A stretch of 5,139 nt of DNA from an uncultured Bacteroidia bacterium (GTDB lineage: Bacteria > Bacteroidota > Bacteroidia > Bacteroidales > UBA932): NCBI GenBank assembly GCA_902766985.1, contig CACXFP010000151.1, positions 1-5,139 of the forward strand, written 5' to 3'. Positions 1 to 5,139 of the stretch are shown here, piece by piece (the first letter of the stretch is position 1; every line of letters starts with the position of its first letter). The position numbers were made by a program, and so were the translations under genes. The notes beneath the pieces were generated by a model that made no database searches, was not told where the DNA came from, and saw only the letters and a program-made list of their open reading frames with translations.

Positions 1-101
1 CCCTTAGGGCCGAGGGTGACCTTAACTGCGTTAGCAAGCGCATCCGCTCCTTCCTTCATCCTGGAACGGACATCGACATCGAATTTTATCTCTTTTGCCA
101 T
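1..101 (-). CDS. groEL: Chaperonin GroEL (Hsp60), N-terminal fragment cut by the window edge
   Basis: Only the first 33 codons are present; the rest lies beyond position 1. The reading begins [20 protein letters not shown] and ends in VTLGPK. This is the conserved start of the GroEL equatorial domain, and the TLGPKG stretch contributes to the ATP-binding pocket in the family. GroEL forms the double-ring cytoplasmic chaperonin that folds proteins inside a cage capped by GroES. The ATG at 101-99 is well supported: it matches the family N-terminus and has a strong AGGAGGA Shine-Dalgarno 7 nt upstream. The gene follows groES after an 18-nt gap on the same strand, the classical groES-groEL operon order, so the two are almost certainly co-transcribed. 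Nothing in the visible part is abnormal. The identification is very secure despite the short length. Confidence 0.96.
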   Translation of the reverse strand, partial: MAKEIKFDVDVRSRMKEGADALANAVKVTLGPK

Positions 102-108
102 AGTGTTT

Positions 109-115
109 TCCTCCT
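109..115 (-). promoter_or_regulatory. Strong Shine-Dalgarno of groEL
   Basis: The minus strand reads AGGAGGA, 7 nt before the groEL ATG and inside the 18-nt groES-groEL gap. It is a near-perfect anti-16S match. This stands out because Bacteroidota genes often lack such a site, and groES, just upstream, has none near its start. It fixes the groEL start and may help raise GroEL translation relative to groES within the shared mRNA; the latter is inference. Confidence 0.85.
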
Positions 116-119
116 GAAA

Positions 120-386
120 TTAAAGAATTGCCAAAATGTCCGACTGCCTGACGATAAGGTATTTCTTGTCGCCGACGGTCACTTCGGTTCCTGCATATTT
201 GCCGTAGAGAACTTCGTCACCCACCTTAACTTCCATGGGTTCGTCCTTCTTTCCGGGACCGGCTGCAACAACCTTTCCCTCTTGCGGTTTCTCTTTAGCT
301 GTGTCAGGAATATAAAGTCCTGCCGCCGTCTTGGTCTCGGCCTCCTTGGGCTCTACCAGAACTCTGTCTGCCAATGGTTTGATCAT
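120..386 (-). CDS. groES: Co-chaperonin GroES (Hsp10)
   Basis: This complete 88-residue protein is the usual length for bacterial GroES (about 90-97) or slightly short. GroES forms a heptameric lid on GroEL in the cytoplasm. The sequence opens with [12 protein letters not shown], the conserved first beta strand. The mobile loop follows at about residues 16-33, with a hydrophobic GLYIP segment in place of the E. coli GGIVL that contacts GroEL. Next come the KVVAAGPG turn, [14 protein letters not shown], and the C-terminal [13 protein letters not shown] strand. The ATG at 386-384 gives the family N-terminus directly, so no other start is needed. No Shine-Dalgarno lies close upstream; the 24 nt before the ATG are almost all A and T, a common Bacteroidota leader. 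groEL follows 18 nt downstream. Upstream sit a nested inverted repeat and the end of pbpC. Confidence 0.98.
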   Translation of the reverse strand: MIKPLADRVLVEPKEAETKTAAGLYIPDTAKEKPQEGKVVAAGPGKKDEPMEVKVGDEVLYGKYAGTEVTVGDKKYLIVRQSDILAIL

Positions 387-468
387 GATTAATATAATTT
401 TTAGTTAATATCCTTTTGATTGTCCGCCCTATTTCCGGGCGCATTACGTAAAATCAAAGGATGTGCCA
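387..468. other. Intergenic region upstream of groES-groEL
   Basis: This gap of about 82 bp is the only real non-coding stretch in the window apart from the 18 nt between groES and groEL. It should contain the groES promoter unless that lies within the pbpC 3' end. I found no exact match to the Bacteroidota -7 box (TAnnTTTG) on the minus strand here. A TTTG that could serve as a -33 element occurs at 458-455, inside the inverted repeat, but no good -7 partner follows at the usual spacing. There is no CIRCE operator (TTAGCACTC-N9-GAGTGCTAA), so HrcA control is not indicated. The last 24 nt before the ATG are strongly A/T-rich. Confidence 0.6.
410..462 (-). repeat. Nested inverted repeat between pbpC and groES (possible terminator or leader hairpin)
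   Basis: Outer arms at 410-421 (ATCCTTTTGATT on the plus strand) and 452-462 (AATCAAAGGAT) can pair for 11 bp with a single bulged T at 417. Inside them, CGCCC at 425-429 pairs with GGGCG at 437-441 around a 7-nt loop. The minus-strand transcript leaving pbpC would therefore fold into a two-part hairpin that starts 6 nt after the pbpC stop codon. It ends 23 nt before the groES ATG. The downstream stretch is A/T-rich but has no clean U-run, so a standard intrinsic terminator is not proven. A groES leader structure or a protein-binding operator is equally possible. The repeat is seen directly; its role is inference. Confidence 0.5.
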
Positions 469-2805
469 CTAGCGCGCAACTGACAATTTGTCAGCGACGA
501 CAAAAGACACACTCTCTGTATTTCCCATAGAGTCCACGACCGTAACCGAATGGGTGCCAGGGGACGGGATAATCGACAAGGTATGACGCAGGCGTGTCTC
601 TCCAAGATAGGCGTTATCCATATGCCAGTAAACGGTGACCGACGGATCCCTGTGTGCAAGGTAGAAGACCACCCCTTTGACAGAACCGTCCAACTGCCGG
701 GGGATGAAAATGGAACTCCCGTTTTCCGGGTATATGAATTCCATCACGTCAGCGGAGGAAGACGCCGCATTCACCGGTATCGGCTGATATTCAGGGTGTT
801 CTTGTTTATAAAACCATTCCATCGCCGGAGGCAGGATAAACCTGGACTTTCCTTCCACCATCCTGTGGTACGGACAGGAATCACCGGATATGGCCTTCCG
901 GGGCAGCAGCAGGGTGTCGGCCCTGTCGCACGAAGGTCCTTTGAGGAAACCTGACATGGAGCAGGTCTCAGCCGTCACGCAGTCCCCGGGCAGAGGCTCC
1001 AGGAACCATCCTCCGGATGCGTAGGTACCCTCCGTCCTTGACCTGGGAAGCAAATTGAAAATATCAAACATGACCGGACCGGAAGTCCTCGCCCCTGTCA
1101 GCTGCGGCACACCCTCGCCTGATGCGTTTCCTGCCCATACTCCGACCACGAAGTCGGGGTTGACTCCAACCGCCCAGGCATCCCTGAATCCGTAGCTGGT
1201 CCCGGTCTTCCACGCTATCTTCCCGACAGAAGGTATCATCCTCCAGTCAATCTCATCAGGCCTGTTGACCTCCTTAAGGGCATCAAGGACATACCACAGC
1301 GCAGCCTTGTCCCTCAACGGGAAGGGCTTCCTGCCCTTCGGGGCATGATAATCCGTGCTCCAGTGCATGACCGGCGGAGCCCCGAGCGAATCTGTCTGCT
1401 GATACGTGTAGGCCATGGAAGAATAGATGGTAACGATATCGTACAGTGTTCCCTCAGCTCCTCCGAGAATGAGGGAAAGGCCGTAATCGGATGCCGACCT
1501 GGTCAAGGTCCCCATACCGCAGGAGCGCAGTATCTCAAGGAACTTGGGCACGCCATACTTCCTGAGCTCATGGACTGACGGCACGTTAAGGGAACGGGCA
1601 AGGGCGATGGACGCAGGCACTGCCCCGCTGTAGGAGTGATCGAAATTCTGGGGAGCGAAACCGTTTATATTCACCGGAATATCCGGAAGAAGGGTATAAG
1701 GCAGTATATCCCCGTCCTGGAGCATGGCGCAATAGAGCAGAGGCTTGAGGATGCTTCCTGTGCTCCTGGGCGACATGGGTATGTCCACGTTGCTCCCATC
1801 CCGTTTCCTTCCGAGATCGGAATTGCCTACATACGCCAGTACCTCACCTGTATGTACATCGGCCACGATGGCCGCCAGGTCCCTGATTCCCCTGGAGGAG
1901 AGCTCCCTCCCGAACAGATCGGTCAGGGACTCCACCTGCCGCTGCAAACCAGCATCGATGGTAGTCCTTACCTGGCCGCCGGCCTTTCCCGAAGATGAAA
2001 TCCTGTCCACGAGATGTGGGGCAAGGGAAGGGAGCGGCAAAGGATCTTCAGGGAGAGGCTCTTCCATCGCAAGTTCAAGTGAATACCGGTCAAGGTGCCC
2101 TGCCTTGCAAAGGCGCTCAAGAAGGGCGTTCCGCTTGGAGAGGAGCCTCTCCCTGTTCTTTCCCGGATGCACGGATGACGGAGAATTGGGAAGGACTGCC
2201 AGCGTGGCAGCCTCGCCCCATGAAAGTTCGGATGCAGGATGACCGTAATACCTCCATGAGGCCGCATCAATCCCAACAACATTACCTCCGAAGGGAGCAT
2301 GGGACGCATACATGGCCAGGATCTCCTTTTTCGAGCAACGAAGCTCGAGCCTCATGGCAAGGATGCTTTCAACCATTTTCTGCCAAAGCGTCCTTTCCTT
2401 CCTCCTGGACATCCTGACCACCTGCATGGTGAGCGTGCTGCCGCCGGAAACGACCCGCCCGGCCTTGAGGTTTCCGTAAGCAGCCCTGACAAGGGACACT
2501 GGATTGACACCGGGATGGAAACGGAACCACCTGTCCTCGAACTCTATGATGGCGGTGGCGAACTTTTCCGGGACGGTATCGCACGGAGGGAAGCGCCACT
2601 GCCCGTCAGATGCTATCCTTGCGCCGAGAAGCGTTCCTTCACGGTCGGTGACCACAAGTGAATAGCCGATGCCGCGGAAGAGGTCCCGCGGCAAGCAGAA
2701 AAGGAAAAGGATCAGGAGGATGGCAAGTACCGCCCTCAGACGTTTATTCCGTCGCCCTGACCATCGCTTTTCCTGAGGAGGTGAAGGCATTGACATGGGC
2801 ATCAT
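469..2805 (-). CDS. pbpC: Penicillin-binding protein 1C (bifunctional peptidoglycan glycosyltransferase/transpeptidase)
   Basis: This complete 778-residue protein matches the usual PBP1C length. A basic N-terminus and one membrane helix (about residues 24-38) anchor it in the inner membrane with its domains in the periplasm. The glycosyltransferase family 51 domain (about 75-245) carries EDRWF with catalytic Glu90, GGSTLTMQ at 121-128, and the PBP1C-type APFGG box at 170-174. The transpeptidase domain (about 305-590) carries SILK with nucleophile Ser351 and Lys354, SLN at 405-407, and KTGT at 533-536. A four-cysteine linker (609-644) leads to a C-terminal beta domain of BiPBP_C type (about 685-770). 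I chose the ATG at 2805-2803 because GAGG lies 6 nt upstream; in-frame ATGs at codons 2, 4 and 6 are alternatives with no effect on the domains. The gene overlaps the alpha-2-macroglobulin gene by 62 nt, which suggests translational coupling and a joint role in envelope defence and wall repair. Confidence 0.96.
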   Translation of the reverse strand: MMPMSMPSPPQEKRWSGRRNKRLRAVLAILLILFLFCLPRDLFRGIGYSLVVTDREGTLLGARIASDGQWRFPPCDTVPEKFATAIIEFEDRWFRFHPGVNPVSLVRAAYGNLKAGRVVSGGSTLTMQVVRMSRRKERTLWQKMVESILAMRLELRCSKKEILAMYASHAPFGGNVVGIDAASWRYYGHPASELSWGEAATLAVLPNSPSSVHPGKNRERLLSKRNALLERLCKAGHLDRYSLELAMEEPLPEDPLPLPSLAPHLVDRISSSGKAGGQVRTTIDAGLQRQVESLTDLFGRELSSRGIRDLAAIVADVHTGEVLAYVGNSDLGRKRDGSNVDIPMSPRSTGSILKPLLYCAMLQDGDILPYTLLPDIPVNINGFAPQNFDHSYSGAVPASIALARSLNVPSVHELRKYGVPKFLEILRSCGMGTLTRSASDYGLSLILGGAEGTLYDIVTIYSSMAYTYQQTDSLGAPPVMHWSTDYHAPKGRKPFPLRDKAALWYVLDALKEVNRPDEIDWRMIPSVGKIAWKTGTSYGFRDAWAVGVNPDFVVGVWAGNASGEGVPQLTGARTSGPVMFDIFNLLPRSRTEGTYASGGWFLEPLPGDCVTAETCSMSGFLKGPSCDRADTLLLPRKAISGDSCPYHRMVEGKSRFILPPAMEWFYKQEHPEYQPIPVNAASSSADVMEFIYPENGSSIFIPRQLDGSVKGVVFYLAHRDPSVTVYWHMDNAYLGETRLRHTLSIIPSPGTHSVTVVDSMGNTESVSFVVADKLSVAR

Positions 2806-5139
2806 ACATTGCCTCGCACTTTATCGAAGGCAGGGTAAACTCTCCGGCATATGCAGCCCTCAAGGTGGTCTTGAAGGTCTTCGACCCGCCGGCAGGAAGG
2901 CTGAAATACCATATCATCCTGTCATCGCGGACGTCGGTGTAGTCACTCTCGGAAGAAGTCCTTCCAAGAAGGAGCCTCTCCCCGAAAATCTCCCAACCGG
3001 AAGGAATCGTCTGGGTAAGGGCAAGGGAAGACCGCTCCGAAGCGCCTCCCGCATTGGCAACAGTAATTACTGACGTGAATTCAGTCCCCTGCACCAGGTC
3101 AGAAGGATCCACATTGCGTCCGTTCATGTCATAATAGGACACCTTCAACGTCAGGCCTTCCGATCTTGCACGTATTCCGCCGGCAGGCGCTCTCCCCACG
3201 GTCGTGAGCACGGCGTAGATGGTCCCGGAGGCGTTGTTCTTCACCTCGACCTGCCCGGAGGAAGGATCAGGCGAATATGAGACTACGCTCTTGGCGCTCC
3301 TGATGTTTTCGGACCTGTCTCCCTGAATCAAATCAAGGTCGAAAGCCTCTGTTGACACCTTGGAAGAGAGCCTGTCCAGGGCAACGGCTGCAAACGCGCA
3401 CTCCTGGGTTACATACCAAAGCGGGGAAAGGGCCTCGGCCACATCCGACGCGGCATCAAGCGCTTCGGGGACCATATCCGCAAGGGCCAGGGCACTCACT
3501 GCAACGGCCTTGTCCCTGATGGGCGACGAATAGGTCATCTCTCCCATAGGCCTCGGAGATGAATCCATCCTGAGCGAAGAGATGATCTGGGATGCGATGC
3601 TCTTCTTGCCGCAGACGGAATATGCGCTGGACAGCATCCACCCCGCCCGCATGGAAAGGGAACCGTTCTCCTTCAAGCGGTTCATAGCGCCGTTGTCCGG
3701 TTCCGAAGAGAGGGCGAGGGTGTAGAGCCGGTATGCCTGGTCAAGGTCGTCGCTTCCGGCAGTTCCAGCCCTCCATTCCCTGGCCGACTTCTTCTGGAAA
3801 TTCGACCAGCTGGCCTTGACGGCTTTACTGACAGGGTATCCGGACTCGGAAGCCAAGGACATGAACTCCCCGGCCATCGATGTCACCCAACGGTCGGAAA
3901 CCGTACTGCCTGGCCACAGCGAGAAGTCTCCTCCTGGCAATTGCCTGGAATACAACGTATTCAGCAGGCCCGGAATCATCCTGTCCGCCTCCCCGGAACG
4001 CTTCTCGTCCAGGAAATCCTTGATAGAAAGAAGGATGAGTCCCTTGGCCGCCGTCTGTTCAGTGCAGTCATAAGCATAGGATTTCACCCAGTCGAACAGG
4101 GCGACGTAATCAACTGACGGGGTTGACGCGAATTCCAAGGCAGCAGAAGCCGCATCCCCCTCAGGGATTACGAACTTATGGGAAGATCCCCCCGGAATCG
4201 CTGTGCGGCTGACGCTTGTAACAGATGGATTGGGATCCCGCACTTCGACGCTGACGGTCTGGGATGCCTTATGACCTCCTCCCGAAGCGGAGACTTTGAC
4301 AGTTGCAGTCCCTTCACCCTCAGCTTTCAGGCGGAAACCAGCCAGGACATCGGTCCCGTCCTGGAAACTGACGCTGCAGCGGGAAGGACCGTCTATGCTG
4401 ACAGGTCCGCTGACGCTGACCTCGACATCAGCCTTCTTGACATTGTCTTCCATGGCAAACACGTTCACTGGAAGATTGACCTTCTCACCTGTACCAAGCA
4501 CCCTTGGAACGGTAGGCAGAACCATGAGAGGGGACCTGACGGGAACGGTTTTCTCGGCATTGCCGTAGGCGCCGTCCTGTCCGGCCACGACCATCACACG
4601 GACACTGCCGACGTACATAGGCAGCTTTATGACATGGGAAGAAGACCCGGCTAAAAGGGTGAAAGGTCCAAGGAACTTGACAACTGGATTGAACCTGTTG
4701 TCCTTACGCGTATTCACTATCACGCTCTGGTCGCCGCCGATGCTGAACATCGGGCGGAACCTTCCGTTGTAAGCCCCTATCACCTGGTCGTAGATATCCC
4801 AGGTCTTCACTCCCAGAGCCTCCCTGGCATACATGGCATTCCATGGATCGGGAGTCTTGAAGTTGGTGAGATCGAGCAGGCCCTCGTCCACTATTGCAAG
4901 CGTGTATGTCATCGGCTTGCCGTTTTTCTCCTTCACCTTCACCGTGAACGATTCCTCCGGACGGACGGCATCAGGCATGGTGATGACGGGAGAAAGAACC
5001 GAACCCGGATCCTCCACGATGACGGGACGTACACCGTAAAGCCTTACAGGCAGGTCGTTGCCCGCATCTGCATGTGGTTGGAGAAGGGTGACATGCAAAT
5101 AGAAATTAGGGGCCATTCCGGACGTAACCTTCAATTTGA
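2744..5139 (-). CDS. Bacterial alpha-2-macroglobulin (YfhM-type), C-terminal portion, 5' end beyond the window
   Basis: The frame stays open to the window edge, so the start lies outside; about 797 codons are present of a family that usually exceeds 1,600 residues. These envelope proteins, usually lipoproteins, are thought to trap proteases that enter the periplasm. Numbering from the TTG codon at 5134: residues 1-120 are the end of the bait-region domain block, with MAPNFYLHVTLLQPH and DEGLLDLTNFKTPDPW. Residues 121-149 are the probable bait segment. Residues 150-245 are the A2M domain (FLGPF, LPMYVGSVRVMVVAG). The thioester domain spans about 335-640, with CTEQ at 357-360 (positions 4055-4066) and the GGDFSLWPG motif at 401-409. 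A C-terminal macroglobulin domain (about 675-790) contains VRDDRMIWYF and EAMYDAHVNAFT. The presence of CTEQ places it with thioester-bearing forms rather than the YfhM relatives that lack it. pbpC overlaps its 3' end. Confidence 0.95.
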   Translation of the reverse strand, partial: KLKVTSGMAPNFYLHVTLLQPHADAGNDLPVRLYGVRPVIVEDPGSVLSPVITMPDAVRPEESFTVKVKEKNGKPMTYTLAIVDEGLLDLTNFKTPDPWNAMYAREALGVKTWDIYDQVIGAYNGRFRPMFSIGGDQSVIVNTRKDNRFNPVVKFLGPFTLLAGSSSHVIKLPMYVGSVRVMVVAGQDGAYGNAEKTVPVRSPLMVLPTVPRVLGTGEKVNLPVNVFAMEDNVKKADVEVSVSGPVSIDGPSRCSVSFQDGTDVLAGFRLKAEGEGTATVKVSASGGGHKASQTVSVEVRDPNPSVTSVSRTAIPGGSSHKFVIPEGDAASAALEFASTPSVDYVALFDWVKSYAYDCTEQTAAKGLILLSIKDFLDEKRSGEADRMIPGLLNTLYSRQLPGGDFSLWPGSTVSDRWVTSMAGEFMSLASESGYPVSKAVKASWSNFQKKSAREWRAGTAGSDDLDQAYRLYTLALSSEPDNGAMNRLKENGSLSMRAGWMLSSAYSVCGKKSIASQIISSLRMDSSPRPMGEMTYSSPIRDKAVAVSALALADMVPEALDAASDVAEALSPLWYVTQECAFAAVALDRLSSKVSTEAFDLDLIQGDRSENIRSAKSVVSYSPDPSSGQVEVKNNASGTIYAVLTTVGRAPAGGIRARSEGLTLKVSYYDMNGRNVDPSDLVQGTEFTSVITVANAGGASERSSLALTQTIPSGWEIFGERLLLGRTSSESDYTDVRDDRMIWYFSLPAGGSKTFKTTLRAAYAGEFTLPSIKCEAMYDAHVNAFTSSGKAMVRATE
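2812..2815 (-). promoter_or_regulatory. Weak Shine-Dalgarno for pbpC inside the upstream gene
   Basis: The minus strand reads GAGG, 6 nt before the most upstream pbpC ATG and within the coding sequence of the alpha-2-macroglobulin gene. It is short and could be chance, but its spacing favours the first of four clustered in-frame ATG codons (codons 1, 2, 4 and 6). Confidence 0.4.

Noticed and set aside
382..389. Palindrome ATCATGAT spanning the groES start codon
   Set aside because: It is only 8 bp, in a region of low complexity, and arises partly from the required ATG; chance is sufficient.
387..468. CIRCE operator or clear Bacteroidota promoter before groES
   Set aside because: No TTAGCACTC/GAGTGCTAA pair is present, and no TAnnTTTG box is found on the minus strand. 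The lone TTTG at 458-455 lacks a suitable partner, so no promoter is annotated.
2369..2599. Minus-strand open frame of 76 codons inside pbpC in another frame
   Set aside because: It is fully nested in the glycosyltransferase domain coding sequence, has no recognisable features, and is expected by chance.
550..2661. Several open plus-strand frames of 77-165 codons opposite pbpC
   Set aside because: They lie antisense to a gene with complete catalytic motifs, overlap one another in different frames, and their translations are rich in Arg, Pro, Ser and Gly with no recognisable domain. They are best explained as by-products of pbpC codon use.
4178..4654. Plus-strand open frame of 158 codons opposite the alpha-2-macroglobulin gene
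   Set aside because: It is antisense to conserved macroglobulin coding sequence, has no recognisable domain, and no sign of its own ribosome site or promoter was noticed.
5132..5134. TTG codon as a start of the alpha-2-macroglobulin gene
   Set aside because: The reading frame stays open upstream to the window edge, and the sequence right after it is internal family sequence (MAPNFYLHVTLLQPH). The true start is outside the window.

Overview
The window reads as ordinary chromosomal sequence from a Bacteroidota genome, most likely order Bacteroidales. GroES ([11 protein letters not shown]..., [16 protein letters not shown]) and the GroEL N-terminus resemble Bacteroidales chaperonins. The leader in front of groES is A/T-rich with no Shine-Dalgarno, as is common in this phylum. 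The base composition is moderately GC-rich. I do not name a genus. No tRNA, rRNA, mobile element or CRISPR array is visible.

All four genes lie on the minus strand, so transcription runs from high to low coordinates. First comes the C-terminal ~797 residues of a bacterial alpha-2-macroglobulin (YfhM type, 5139 to 2744, with its N-terminal part outside the window). A complete penicillin-binding protein 1C (pbpC, 2805 to 469) follows and overlaps it by 62 nt. An intergenic gap of about 80 bp (387-468) holds a nested inverted repeat. After the gap come groES (386 to 120) and, 18 nt later, the first 33 codons of groEL (from 101 to the window edge).

The first two genes form a recognised pair. Bacterial alpha-2-macroglobulins are large envelope proteins thought to trap intruding proteases through a cleavable bait region and a reactive thioester. 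PBP1C is a peptidoglycan glycosyltransferase/transpeptidase-like enzyme proposed to repair the wall at the same site. The thioester (CTEQ), a probable bait segment and all main PBP1C catalytic motifs can be read here, so the pair looks intact as far as the window shows. groES-groEL is the cytoplasmic chaperonin operon. It is on the same strand but appears to be a separate unit, set off by the structured gap.

I see no clearly new system. The points most worth a second look are the nested palindrome before groES, the 62-nt coding overlap, the DCTEQ variant of the thioester box, the short basic bait segment, and the four-cysteine linker in PBP1C.
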